Source: Pocillopora verrucosa | Taxonomy: Eukaryota; Cnidaria; Anthozoa; Scleractinia; Pocilloporidae | DNA length: 64,000 nucleotides | Direction of reading: 5' to 3' | Assembly: GCF_036669915.1 (NCBI RefSeq) | Contig: NC_089325.1 | Coordinates: 7,031,359-7,095,358 of the forward strand | Shown here: positions 1 to 13,253 of the stretch, in pieces | How the letters are laid out: each line of letters starts with the position of its first letter | Numbering within the stretch: the first letter of the stretch is position 1 | Position numbers and translations under genes: made by a program | Notes under the pieces: generated by a model | Told to the model about the DNA's origin: nothing | The model's input: the letters and a program-made list of their open reading frames with translations, nothing else | Databases searched by the model: none

Positions 1-50
1 CAGGTGAATAGTTACTTTTTTCAACATCTTTATTTTCTTTCACTTGGCAG

Positions 51-3000
51 GCCAATATTCATTCCATCATGGATGCTGAGCCTCAAGTGGAATCACTGAT
101 GCAGCTGTTGAATGATGCGTTAAAAGAGCTCGAAAACCTAGATAAACGACTTATTGGATATGATTCGCGTCTTAAGGTAAATAGTCTGATTCCGTCTTAT
201 TCCGTGGAGATCCGTCTGGTTTCAAAATGTTACCTTGAATGAAGTGCAGACCCGTGTAATTTTGTACGGTCACGTCCAATTTCGGGCGATTACGTTTTAT
301 TGCGCACGGAACCTTCCGATTTCAAATGATTCCTTTCGATTTCGGACGGCGCCAACCAACATTCGACAATTCCGTTAGATTTTGAATAATCTCTCCGATT
401 TTATCTGGCTCCACTTCTTATTTTGAACCGTGTCTTCAAGCCTTAAACTAAGTATCTTGAATGGTCGGCCTGATTCTGTTTTTATTGTGATGTATTTGAT
501 AACTTAGGAAGTGCGAGCTCAGATGGAGCAAATGGAGGATAAGGATAAACACATGGTTACAGAGAGCAGGAATCGTAAAAAGCTTTTGGAGGAGGTGGAA
601 TCAGTAGTGGTCAGTTTTCTCAGTATTTATCAAGTTTTCACTTTTCAGAGCAAGCACTAAATGGTATACTCTTTAACTGTTATGATAACATAAAATTAAA
701 TTAGAAAACTCAACAGCGGACAAAAGTAGTCAACACAAACTGGCTGATAAACGAGAAGGCAGACAGACAGGCTGAAGGACTATCAGACTGTATGAAATGA
801 TTGACAGACAGCCTGATGGGAGAACTGGATGGCTCTCTGACTGTCTAAAGCACTGGCTGACTTACTGGTTGACGGACTGACCGGCTAAGCGAGAGGCTGA
901 CTGTGACTGATGGGTTGGATGCCTGACTCTCTAAAGCACTGGCTGACTTACTGACTTATGGACGGACTGACCGGCGGAGCGAGATGGGCTGGCTGGCTGG
1001 CTGACTAAAATACTGACTGACTTACTGACTGGTTGACGGACTTGACCGAAGGAACTAGCAGCTTGCAGACCAATTGACGGGCTGGCTAACTGACTTCTGG
1101 CCGATCGACTGACTGAAAGAGAGGAAAAACAGAGTCAGCCATGGTTAAAGAAATTTACAAACAGTTCAATTCAAGGAAACGATTGTTAAAAGACGTACAG
1201 GAAGGTCATGTAAACAGGTGTATGATTAATCTTTACAATCCATTTTGACTACATACACTATTTAAAAACATCGTTTCAGATTTCACTGGATGTCCCTGAG
1301 TGTAACATCGTAGCTTTACAAGAAGCTGACCTTTCCAAAGGGCTGGGACTGAAAGAGTGTACTCACGCCGCGTTTTCCGTGCTTCATGCTCTGCAAGCAG
1401 ATCTTAGTCCAGGTAGTAAGAGCTAGTTTAAGGTAATCCAAAGTTGGATAAGTTTTGCTGTACTTCACTCCGCCTCCTTCTCAACCAATCAGCTGCTAAG
1501 CTAAAACAAATTGCCCCAAGGTCTCATGCGTTTTCCCGCGCTTCAGGTAATTTACCATTTTCTTAATTCGAGTTCTCATTTGTTCGTTCTGAGGTAAACT
1601 TTGGGACTTATTGGCCGTTGAAATGTCTTAAAGTTTGTTTTACGGCACTTACTCGACTGAAAGCGTTCTATATTGAAAAGGGATTAAATATCAAGTCAGT
1701 TTCTGGGAAAGGTTTTGAATGCTTTTTCTTTTCATCTGCAACTTGCAAGGATGTTTAACTCGAAACATGTGTCCAATTGTTCAGCACCTCTGTCAAAGAC
1801 CACGGCAAATATCTTCCGCTTCCAGGTTTTTGTAGCTCTAACAGTACTTTTTATAAAAGCTGTATTTACTTTCTGTTTTCATTGATGTTGTTTATTAACT
1901 TCAATTTATCTCCATTGTAATAATTTTGGACATTTTATTTCACCACACTTTCTTGATTGGAAAGCGCCCAATATGTATGGTCTTGAGGTTTTGGGTGTTT
2001 CAATTTAAGGTTTAACTAAGATGAGAGCTGTCAAGGAACAGAGAGAAAAGTTTTTGCAGCTGAGCAGCGATTTTGCTCAACGTCTGAAGTTTCACCTCAT
2101 GGAAATCTTCACGCGCCACGTAAGTTCTGCCTGCCTACTACTGTCAGCTGTAGTCTTGTCAGTAGTATAGGGCGGCCGCATAGTCGGTCACCAATGAGAG
2201 AGACGTATTTGTACCACGTATTCGGTGAAAGCAAAGGATTTTCCATCTATGGATGTTGAAATGACGACTTGATTTGTAACGCATTTTTGCAATTTTACTC
2301 ATTGGAGTCACGCATTATAAATCTTCCTTCAGTGTCACGCAGAGAGAGATCGAGTATTCCGCAGTAACACACTATTTTATTTTCATAACAGGGCGTGAAA
2401 TTGCGCCTAATACAGGCGCCAATGCGACTAAATTTTTCACTTTGGCGACCATATCCAAGTGGCTATCAGAAAAAAATTAATTTAACGCCCTGCATAACCT
2501 CAACATTTTTCAAGAAGTGTCTTTCTGTCACGTTGTTTATCACTAGAGCTTAGACGTAGAGACTCTGGTTCAACACTCTAGTGAGCTGTGTATCCCTAAA
2601 CATCTGGCTTGTCATAATGACCTCGCGCCATTCTCTGATCTAATGAAGTGGCTGAAAGAAGTTGATCAGAGTGTGTTTCTCGAGCTCTGTCAGGTATGTT
2701 ATGTCCACTCCTTCCACTTTAAGGAAATATTTAAAATTGATGGCAAACTTGACTCATAAATATCATTTTCTACCTTGTCAGGCGTATACACAATCTCTGA
2801 GCAGAGTCTACGAGAGGGAACTGAGAGACTTCTTTGAGGCTGTGAAACAAAAGACTATGACAAAAGGCGTCCGAAGTAAGTGGTGATTTGATTTATATTC
2901 CCAACAGTCGTCACGTGATGTTTGTGTTTTCGGAGTAGGAAACGGGGGGGGGGGGGAGGGAGGGGGGGTGGAGGGAGTATACTGGAAGAAGCCTTGAGTG

Positions 3001-6000
3001 AATTAGTTGGAGTCTTGGAGTTGGAGAGGGCGAGTTTGAAAATGAACTTCATTCAAGTCCGCAATGTCCATTGCAATTTTATACGGTAACCTTTCGGAGG
3101 CTTGACATTAAAGGAGGTATGTTGCGGCCTTGTGGACCATTTAAACACGTCAAAAAATTTTTTGTTGACAAAATGTAGGCTAGGGGTTTTAAAATGTTTT
3201 GAAGTAGGGGTCAGACTCGGCAAAAGTAGGTGACTGTGAAAAGTTTGTTAAGGGCCTTAAGGCAATTATTTTGTCCAGAGTAACCAATGACATGTTATCA
3301 AGTAGCCGGCGGAACTCCGGCAATCTCCGGCTCGTTTTGAAATCCCTGGTAAGCTCAAGAATAGTAGCTTTTGGGTGCGAAATAATGTCAGAGGAGAAAA
3401 ATAGAGGAGTAGACCCGAAAGGAGAGGAGGTATTTTTGGGTTCCACCATTTTGGGGAAAGGAAATGGTCGCAGCCTGCCCAAGATACAATTCTAAGGATG
3501 TTTGTACGGAGTGTGGGTGTTGGATCAACTAATAATCCCCTAGCTGATCTTTTTCGTTACTTACATCACTTGTCTGCTTGATGCTACATTGATAATGAAA
3601 GGAGAAATTCTGTCTTGGTCACTCATGGGAGTTAAAGGGTTAAGTTGCCAACACATGTCGATATTTTCTGCTCTGTGTGATTTGAAGCAGGAGTTAATAG
3701 GGCTTCCTTTCTCTATACAGCTTACGCTGCCTTTAAGATGACAGGGACTTCGACGGGTGCGAATGACCCGAAAATGAGCCCCCGTCCAACTCCTCGCGTG
3801 ATCAAGACGGGCTCTTTCAGGAAAACTGAAAAAGCAACCGACAGGAAGGACACTGACTCCATTGGTTCGATGGGCTCAGATACGAGGTCAAGATCAGGCT
3901 CCATGAGCTCGGTGGATTCTTCTGATCAGTTGCTGGAGGGCAGAGGAAAGTTTGAAAGGGTTTGTTGAAAACTTTTGCGGAGAAAGCTTGGGTATAAGCT
4001 TGCCCACCGGTCTCAATGAGCTGGACCAGTTTATCCAACGAACTTTGTTTTCTGTTCATATGAAAAATTTTGATCCTGGTCACTGAGCTGTGATTGGAGC
4101 CCGAATACCGTTCAGTTAAGAACTTTCAGCTTCGTGACCGAGTTGAACAAAGCGCGATCTTACCACTGAGTATCGTCCCCCGTGACCGGATTGAGCTGTT
4201 CATACGGTCATGGCTACCGATAGCTCAACAATCTAGCTAACCTGCCTTTACATATATCATGTATAGAAGTCACTAAATAGTTTTGAGGTGAAATCTGACC
4301 GTATAGCCAAGCTAGCGCAGCTTGAAGTTTACCATTTTTTTTGCACGTGTCATGAAAATCAATGTAAAATTTTCAAGCTTGTTGCTTGAAATCCCTTTAG
4401 CTTTCTGTTATTTTCACTCCTTTTTGTTCGTTTTATCAGTCCTTTCCTTTGTCTTCCTAGCCAGTTATTATCCTTACTGTTGATTTAAAATAGCCTAAAT
4501 ACTGCAGAAATACAAGAAGAAAAGGAAGACTTCCAAATCGCTTCCGTCTATTAACCTACATACACTTTCTTTGATTGTAAAATCAGGTATTTGATGTTCT
4601 GTTATTGGAGCTGGAACCAGTATGCACAGCCGAACAGGAATTTGTACAAAAGTTCTTTGATTTTTCTTTGGAGGAGTCAGAGGTTTGTATGATAATGATC
4701 AGTATTTTCTATTGTAGAGAAGTATTCTATACATTTTATTACGGTACAGTTTCACTTTCACTTTAAACTGTGCTTTGTCAGTACCTGTTGATTTTCCTTT
4801 GACTTTGCATTATTACCATAGATAATTTGAGAAGACTTTGTGTGTAAAAAGCCTCTTCGCTTAACCAAAGTATAAAAGCATTTATGGAGAGAGTTTGGCG
4901 ACAAGAAAAGAAAAGCCGAACGAACCAAGGCGAAACGCGAAAGAAAATATTTGTTTGTTTGTTTTTCTTTATTCCCCTCGGGAAGGCTATCAGCATCCTT
5001 ACCATAATATATGTATTAGACCAGACGCTTATAACTCTCTAGGTCATGAGCTTCTGATTAGACTCAGTGATCGTGGTTTTCTTACAGACAAATCATATGG
5101 TACCAGTTTGTGCTTATTTTCTTTTCTCTTTTCTTTAGCCTTCAGAGACACCAAGCACCTTAAATATTGACTCTTCTGATGGTGCGATGTTTAGCAAGGC
5201 ACCGCCAATTAAATCCATAGACACTACGTAAGTATGACACGGAACTTGCGCAGTTTAGTATTTTGCTTCGTTTCTAACTGAATGCCCGAAACAGGGTAGG
5301 ACAAAAAATAATTGTTTGAATACCAACACCCGTAGTTTAACTTCTCAATTATTTAAAACTATTCCTCCTTGACTGTTTTATTGCTCGAATCACGGCAAAA
5401 GATAAGAATTGCGATGTTACTTTATTTATAGGGATGTAAAAGAGCGAACACCGCTGAACGAGGAAGTCAGGTAACCGTTGTGTAGTTTTACATAGAATGT
5501 CACGCTGGGTTTATGGAGACCAGGCACAAACCCTTCCACGTATTGTTACATGCATGGTGTAGTTATTGTGAAGACTGATAAAATACCATTGAACATTGCA
5601 CGAGATAAGTTGCTAAAGAATGACGCAAGAATGCCGGCAAATAATTAAGGGGATGTTTGTTTTCAGTCCTTGGTTTTTCAATTTTAAGCTCCTCTCCAGG
5701 CCACTCACGGCTTAGCTCTCTCCTCATCATATGACTCTATTTTTCCGTTCTGTTTTTTTTACTTTCATTCATTTATAGACGATGATTTGTAAACATTAAA
5801 CAGTCTCCCCGTCTATTTTCAGTAATCCCATCCCTTCCACATTAAAAAGGGTAACTGGAAGGAAAGAAATTTGTTAGTAATAGACATTTATCGTTTGGTA
5901 GCGTTCCTCCAGTAAGTATCACTTTTGATGGGTAAAACTTCATTTTGTCTTTGAATAATTGTCAAAGCAGATGTCTTCGATGAAGCAAAGGACTGCATGT

Positions 6001-9000
6001 GTAAACAGTTTGTTCCTTCAGTTGTGGTTATCTCCTTCCTCCCGATAAAAAAATTAGGGAAACTATGATCTAGTTTAATTTGTCATATGACTGTTACTTC
6101 TCCAGAAAAAGAAAACAGCGGATCAATAAAAACCGAGAAGATATGAAGTATGTTGAGTCCTAACACAGCTGCACTCTGCCTAGGTTTAAAGTATAATCGT
6201 AAAATCGCTGTAGAGGTTTGCTTCAATAAATTTAAGCATAAAATATAAATTAAGAATTTGAAGTCTAGGAATCTAAACTTTTTATCGTTAAAAGCACATT
6301 GTTTGGTTTAAATCGTAAGCTTAAGGCTACAGCGAGGTTTCTGTAAATGGGGTTAAAAGTAAATGGATAAATACTCGTAACTTGCACCACAAAGTAAGAG
6401 CACGGTAAGTTATTTTTAAAGTAAACTGCACATTTCCACGTTTGCACTGTTATGCACTTTAATGTTGATGTTCTTTATGAGCTCTTTCACAGTTTCATCT
6501 AATGTCAATACTCAGACTGAAAAGAAAACATCAGAACCACAACGTGGACAACCAAATATTTAGACCTTTCAGTGGAAATGTCCTAATATGGCAATGCACA
6601 AAAACTGAAACGGTGAAGTGTGGTACCCTTGGTGTTTTGAAAATATATCTTCCCAGAACATTTTGCGCTCTGAACTGTTTGTGAACTTAAATGATCTCGG
6701 CTTTGGCTTCCGTTGGATTTGTAAAGTCTTGGTTTTCCTCGCATTTGAATATACTTCGCTCTTTTTCGAGAAAAGGCAAAACGGTCGATTAGACATGTGA
6801 AAGAGCTCCGCAAAATTGTTTGCTCGGTGTCTTTCTAAATGATGCATCCTTCGCGTATTTTTCAGGAAAATCATGCAAGGATTGTTCAACGTCTTGGAAG
6901 CCGAGTTACAAAGTTACATCCACTTTGCAGATAGACTTGATCCTTTGTAAGTGTACAGAGAAAAAAAGGATTTTTGTCCATATTTTATTTAAACCAATAG
7001 ATAACTTCCAAATGCAAAATTTTGTTTAGATACATCAAGAAACGTAATGGAAACTCCGGCAATCTCGTCCGAAGGATGAGGTCCGAACGCCGTGACCGCC
7101 AACCAAATATTTGCCCCTCCCCCACACCCCTTCGTCCCCCCCTCCCTTCCACCCCTCAATTGATTAGTACATATTATCACCATTGTTCATTTTCGTTGTG
7201 TTTTAGTAACACCATGTATATGTTGGTCAAGATTGGTCATTTTGTGATCACCACCCAGTTGTCTGGCTCACCTGTGTCCTACCTCAGCCAGCAGCTTGGA
7301 AACTGCCTTATCTCTGTGAAGAGGCTCTTTGACAAGTTTATAGTAAGTGAACGCTTTAAAATTGTTTAGTGATGTTTTTTTTAAAGAGGTGAGAAACTGC
7401 ATTACCAATGCTATAGCAATTTATATTCATTATAATTCCCTTAAAGTCGAACCTAAAAAAACAAATTGAGGAAATGAAGATTCAGAAGACGAAGAAGTGT
7501 GGAATCTTGCCATTTGTGACCAAGTTTGAGGTGACTATGAACTCTTTCGTTTTTTCTTTTGTGAGCTGACAATTTTTCATATAATTTTCTTCAATGTTTC
7601 TTGGAGGGATCAGTCGTAGCCAATGGATTATAAATGGAAGGACTGCTAATATGAGGAGGGAAATTATATTACTACAGATCCATATGAGGGATCCCCTCCC
7701 CGCCTCCTTCCCCCTAGTGATAAAGACTGACGGGTCTGTTTTCCTCACAGGAATTTGCAAGCACTTCAGAGAACGTGTTCAAGAACTCTGATCGCCGCAA
7801 TGACCTTGACAAAGCTTATCACAGTCTTATTCGAGTTGTGTTCATTAACGTGGAGCGAATGGCTGAGGAACATCAGAAGACACCACGAGCGGTGGTCATG
7901 ATGGGTAAGCCGAGAGGATAACAAATTTAGGGACGGGAGGGTAGGGTCGGAGAGGGGAGGGGAGGGGAGGGCAGGGCAGGGTAAGGCTTTATAGTGGGAT
8001 GGGCCTTGAGTGTTTTAGCTGGTGATGGCAGGTATTGAGACATCTATGTGCGAGTAACGGGGGAGTTCGCTGGGTTAAAAAGACACGAGCTTCAACTTTC
8101 TTGTAAACACCTTCAGAATTTCGCACGCATTATTCTGCGGCAATTTACTAAGTTTATCGCCATTAGCTATGCTAGGCTCCATCCGTTTCTAATTAACTTG
8201 ATACTTTCCATATTCAACATTGGTTAAATGAAATAAGCTATTCAGCCTTCAAATAAGCCGGCATTGGGTGTAATCGTGTTTCAGCCTGCTTGTTTTCAGT
8301 ATCATCCTGTCATTTTTGGTCCATCAAATGCTGCGTAACCAGCGCTTAGTACTCTGTCACGGAACTTCTCTGACTATTTTTGTTCCGACTGATAACTTAT
8401 GCTTTCTTTTTCCTCAGAAAACTATCATCGTTTGTTCAGTAAGTATTTTTTTATCTTTTGTGTGGTAAATGTGGAGCTGTCTCTCTTAATCACTTACTAT
8501 GACTTTTTTGAGACTTCATAGCACTTGTCAGTGAAATAAATCAAAACGGTTAGAAAAAATACAACTTATAGTAATACAAAACTGAATTGCTGTGAAAGCA
8601 AATCACCCACGCCTTTAGTCTAAGGGAATATCTTGCCTCGGAGAGATTGACAAACTATTATTCAATGATCGATGGCAGGAACATTGTGTGATCACTCAGC
8701 CATCAGTTTGTAAGGAAATTTAACTTAGGGAAGGGTTTCAATAGCTTTTTCCAGAAATAGCCGCCGATTATGTAATCAGCGGTTGTGCGCGCAAAAGGGG
8801 CCGTAAGCGTAACCCACTCAGGAGAGCCTTCTTGCAGGCTCAACAGACGGTAGTCAGAGGTCTTGCAGGCGGTGATAGACAGTTGATAAAGTCTAACTGA
8901 CGTAATATTAGTCCCTCTTTTCACTCCTTTTATTGCTCAGTTACCACTAGAATTATGACGATTCTAAACATGCAACTGACTGCCGCTATCACTCTCACTA

Positions 9001-11915
9001 CAGGGGTTCTTACGCGTCTCAAGATAGTGTGCCTGGAAAACGAGAAAAGAGAGGCCAAAAAGAAATACAACGACACCCTGAAATTGTACGTGAAGGAGAT
9101 GCTTGGAAGACCCATGGAAAAAATTAACGTAAGAAACAAGAGTGTACTCTCAGAGGATCCCGCCTCATTTTGTAGGATGGACTTTACAGATGCAAAATTG
9201 AAGGCGCTTTATTTATGGGTTATCCTATTGATGTCTTCAGAATCTTCAAAAACTTGCTTTTTAACTTGTGAATTGCGCGCATGCGCAAGAGCGAGTTATA
9301 GATACGATGTGGGGAATGGCATTCGCTCGCTCGCTCGCTCGCTCGATTGGTCGATTCCTGTAAACTTTTTTTAGATTTTAGGCTTTTGAGTGCATTTGAT
9401 AGTTTTTGGCGAGCAATAAACAGACGAAATGGCGACCTTTGTTGCTAAGAATAGTGGTGGGGTGAAAAAGAAGCCAATGATAATCTTAAAAGAGTTTTTT
9501 TTTCGTTTTAGTTTCAACAAGCGGCGCCAGCGACTGGCAGGCATGCAAGGATTCACACTGAAATAACAGAACAACCTTCGTTTTTCATAAAATTGTAATT
9601 TACAATCCTTGAACTTGAAAAAAATCCGAAGATTCATTGAAAATATCACTTACTGCGAAGCGCTCGGAGTTTACAGATGTTCAAAAGCTTTTTCTGTTAT
9701 AGCGTGAGATTGAGGACAAAATTGATCATTACGTTTCGTCGCGTGTTTTTCCTGTGTGAAGCAACAAAAGATGCCGGCGACTGACGAAATAACAAGTTAA
9801 CACGAAAATCAAATAACACCTAAACAAAAAATTTTAGCTACCGATTTTCAGTGAATTTTTAAAGAACAATTTTCTTTTAAGTTTCAAGACAATTTGAAGA
9901 TTCAACATACATACAACGTACTAAAATGCGAAAGTTACACACCACAAAATTGATAAATAGGCCTGAAATGAAATTCTATCTTGTTATTGATTATACGTTG
10001 CCTAGCACGTGACTTAAATCTACTCAGGCGGAGATCCAAAATGACGGTGGCAGGCTTGGCTTAGTTATATCACTCAAAACTCGTTCCCGTTTGTCTCATT
10101 TGATAAAGAGGGAATCGTTAATATTTTCATTAAGACAGTATTGCCTTGATTTTCTAATATTTACAACGAAAGAAAGTAAATTTCACTTTTCACCCACATT
10201 TACTTCCAAGCTTTTCTTTTGAACCAGAAACAAAAATGATAGACGTTTAAAACACATGACATCATCCACCTTGTCAAATGTAATAGCATGATCATTTCAA
10301 TTGTAATGCCTTCTTATCCCAACGTTACTTTGTTTCTTTGCTACATTAGCGAACACTGAACTACTGCTCGTACTCTAGATATGACAATCAATTCCCTAAA
10401 CCAGATAACATTAAACATAGTCTAAAAAATCATGTGTCAATTCACGAGTTTGCTCACAGAGCACTTTGATTTTTTTAAGTCCATCGTATGCGTGAATTTC
10501 TGCATTCTTAACCTTCCTTTTAATACTATCGTTTTTGGCCTCACACACTTTCCATGATCTTCAAACTTACTCCGTAAATGTCAGCTTAGATATTTTTCTA
10601 TGCGGCTGATTTGTCTATATATCAACTGCATTGGGCGCTTTTCGATCGAGTGTGATAAAACCAACCAAAGGTATCCTCAACCGCCAAGAAAGCATAAGAA
10701 ATATTACAAGGAGCTAGGAGAACCTAATTGCGATTAAACAAACAGCCATAAGTGCGGGAAGAGCAATTGATTAATACAACTGGTCTAAATGTTGCATGGA
10801 ATTGGTTGAGTGGAAGCCGCGAGTTTTCTAGACCAATCCTTAAAAAAAAAACCCAACATCATTTTGCATTACTTTGGATACTCATTGAAAATTACTCTCC
10901 TTCAGCCGCCCAGGGAATATCGTTTACTACTTCAAAAACAACAAAACAAACTTTTAGTTCTTATCATTTTTTTCTTTGCAGATCTTGAAGCTACACTGGT
11001 TTGCAGATTTAATGAATGTAACCGAAGAAGTTACAATTCATAGACCCAACGTTTCGACACTCCTTGGGTCTATGAATTGTAACTTCTTCGGTTACATTCA
11101 TTAAATCTGCAAACCAGTGTAGCTTCAAACTATGTCTGATTGTCCACCTGGTTGCCGTGTGAACTTTAATATATTTTATTTGCAGATCTTTTTCGAGGGT
11201 GTACAAGAATGTATTGCAGCCGGGGTGAAGGAAGACGAAGTCGGATATCAGTTGGCATTCAGTAAACAAGAACTAAGAAAAAACATCAAGGAGTACCCAG
11301 CCAAGGACATAAAAAAAGGACTCGAACTGTTGTACAAGAAAGTCGAGAAACATTTGTGCGAGGAAGAGAACTTACTTCAGGTAAAATGATAGGCCTTGCC
11401 TGTATATGGAGCTACCTCACTTAAGGCCCTTAAAAATTTGTATGGAGCGTATGAATCAAGCTCCTTCGTGTGAACGAGTGCGTTCGATTTCCTGTTCAGC
11501 CGAATAATCCTACAATGGCTTGTTTTATGGTTTTTAAATTTACCAATGTTTGTTTTTTTTACCAAGACACACCTTTGTTACTGAAGTTAAGTCAGTTTTT
11601 TTTTACTTTTCTCTCAAAATTACTCTTACACTGACATGTACAGGAAAAAGAATATTAAGAACATATCGAAGCTGATGCATAAACAAATTCTTTCTACAAA
11701 CCTTCAAGAATGATGTCTTGCAAGCTTTACAGACAATTAATATTCCAATCATGTCATTTCAGGTTGTGTGGCACACCATGCAAGATGAATTCATCCAACA
11801 ATACAAGCATTTTGAGGATCTCATCCAGCGCTGTTACCCTGAATCTATGATCAATCTGGAAGTTACCATCGATGAAATCCTGTCGTTTTTCTCAAACATT
11901 GCCCAGTCACACTGA
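51..11915 (+). CDS. EXOC1: Exocyst complex component 1 (Sec3), 3' part, 19 coding exons
   Basis: Subunit of the exocyst, the complex that tethers secretory vesicles to the plasma membrane; Sec3 marks the docking site. Exons by eye: 51-176, 508-609, 1280-1412, 2010-2119, 2547-2693, 2782-2875, 3721-3959, 4587-4682, 5139-5227, 5432-5470, 6106-6147, 6866-6946, 7207-7342, 7447-7530, 7751-7904, 8418-8438, 9004-9128, 11186-11380, 11763-11915. All GT/AG junctions keep phase; total 2166 nt, 721 residues plus stop. It matches the C-terminal four fifths of animal EXOC1 (about 890 residues): the coiled-coil start, a Ser-rich linker (exon 7), [28 protein letters not shown] and the ending IAQSH. The N-terminal lipid-binding PH domain must lie upstream of the window. 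Exons at 5432-5470, 6106-6147 and 8418-8438 are very small. Identity is sure; the small exons in the 5.1-6.2 kb linker are less certain. Confidence 0.93.
200..430. repeat. Degenerate short-period repeat in EXOC1 intron
   Basis: Loosely repeated words of the type ccgatttcggacg, ttccgtctt and tttcgggcgattacg recur every 20-30 bases through the first intron. The copies are too diverged for an exact unit. Likely an old satellite remnant. Confidence 0.4.
720..1130. repeat. Degenerate CTGACTGACTGG-type repeat
   Basis: About 400 bases dominated by ctgact, ggctgactgactgg and gacggactgaccgg words in EXOC1 intron 2. A larger imperfect repeat (ctctaaagcactggctgactta) occurs at about 837 and 930. No coding potential seen. 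Confidence 0.7.
2945..2974 (+). repeat. G-rich tract (G-quadruplex-prone)
   Basis: A run of nearly only G with single A or T interruptions in an EXOC1 intron. Other purine-rich tracts in the same gene lie near 7940-7980, and a pyrimidine-rich one at 7110-7160. Confidence 0.7.
3537..3643 (+). mobile_element. MITE family ending in TTAAAGGGTTAA, partial copy
   Basis: The end actcatgggagttaaagggt and the body wording (cttgtctgcttgatgctaca, ggagaaattctgtcttggtc) are shared with the copy at 33070-33279. Only the right half is clear here. It sits in an EXOC1 intron. Confidence 0.6.
9327..9352 (+). repeat. CTCG microsatellite
   Basis: Five to six perfect CTCG/TCGC units in the large EXOC1 intron upstream of the 11186 exon, just after a cgcgcatgcgc-type palindrome at about 9277. 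Confidence 0.85.
10985..11130. mobile_element. Perfect foldback palindrome (about 64-bp arms) beside an EXOC1 splice acceptor
   Basis: The left arm (from gaagctacactggtttgcag to cattcatagaccca) is followed, after a loop of about 17 nt (acgtttcgacactcctt), by its exact reverse complement ending at gtagcttcaa. The segment 10987-11178 is bounded by the 12-bp direct repeat TTTGCAGATCTT at 10975-10986 and 11179-11190. The right copy is the real acceptor of EXOC1 exon 11186. A short MITE is the simplest reading. Confidence 0.8.
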
Positions 11916-13253
11916 ACTTGGAAGGCTTAATACAAAGAAAGAACTCGACAAAAGATGTGTAGATAGTTTCCTTGACAGCTAAAATTCTACCTTTGACCAT
12001 CAGTTTGTTGCCCCATATCAGATCATGTGATGCTTTCTACATCAACATAGTTGGTCATTTTTATGTTGAAATGTTAATTACCTTGTTTATTTTAACGGGA
12101 TTACCAATCGTTCATGGAAGATTTTTCTTGTTACGGGTTTTATGCTTCAGAGTTAATATACATGTCCAATGGCCCGGAATGTGACGCATTCTTACGCATC
12201 ACATATTGCAGTTATAAGTGTAGCTAAGAGCTTGAGACTTCAGCGCACTATTTGTTACTGCCCTGATTGAGGGTAAACACTAACGGGTTATTCTGTGGAG
12301 TAGAATCATATTGTTTGAAATAGGGCGGCAACCAACAAAGCTTCATTACTGTATGTCGATAGGCAATGAAATTGCTAAACGACTTTTCTAGTCACAAACA
12401 AGAGCTACTCAGATCCTCTGCGTAGCTCTTGTTTCTTACATTAATTTTTTTTAGCTTGCTGTTAAAACTATGATAGACAAGAGATGATTTAACTTGCCAA
12501 ACAAAAAAAGCTCGCATCAACCACTAGTACGCAATCCCTCTTGCAAAAGGAAATTGAAATTAAACGTTAATTCATGAATTGTAAAAAGTTAAATATTTGA
12601 CAGAATGACAACGTTATGAATCGCGAAAGTATTAATTAAAAGAGCCATTTGTGCAAACATATGAACACTCGATTATGAATCAAATTCAGTGTTTTTTTTT
12701 GTGTTCGTTTTTCTATAGTTATTTTTATAAAGGCATTTCAAGCATCTTGTTTGTCGACGTGTAATTCCCAATGCCTAATTTATTATATTTGCAAAGAATT
12801 TAACAATTTGTTGTCGGAAGTTTCACTCTGTTTTAAATCTATAACAGAGGCACTGCCGAGGACTGGCAGTGTATCAAGGAGAGACGAAGACAATCAGGTA
12901 CATATTCATTTGTTGTTGTTGAGAGTAACTCAATTTTGAATTAAAATTATCTTACAGAAAACCTTGACTCCGTCTGTTTGTTTGTAAATAGCAACATAAC
13001 CTTACTAACTTTTTGAATAGATTTTAAACCCGCACTTCCAGACATGTTTTAGACAATTTTCTTTCACCTTGTGCAGACGAAAATTGAGAGGGGAATGGTT
13101 CTAACAAACGTGACCAGGAGACTAGGACATAAAGCGTATCCTTATATGAACAAAAAAACTGTAAGGGTGCAGACTGGTCAGCAGTTTTCAAAATGGCGGA
13201 CAATTTGTGAAATGTGTTGTGAAATATCATCATTGTAAGGGAACATTGCCGTC
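11916..13253. other. EXOC1 3'UTR and intergenic spacer
   Basis: No sustained reading frame. AT-rich. Contains a small hairpin, acaagagctac to gtagctcttgt (about 12398-12432). An exon-like piece with good splice sites at about 12849-12898 is treated under findings. Confidence 0.6.

Noticed and set aside
10752..11043. Open frames across 10752-11043
   Set aside because: They run into the palindrome and lack splice or family support; EXOC1 continuity is fully explained without them.
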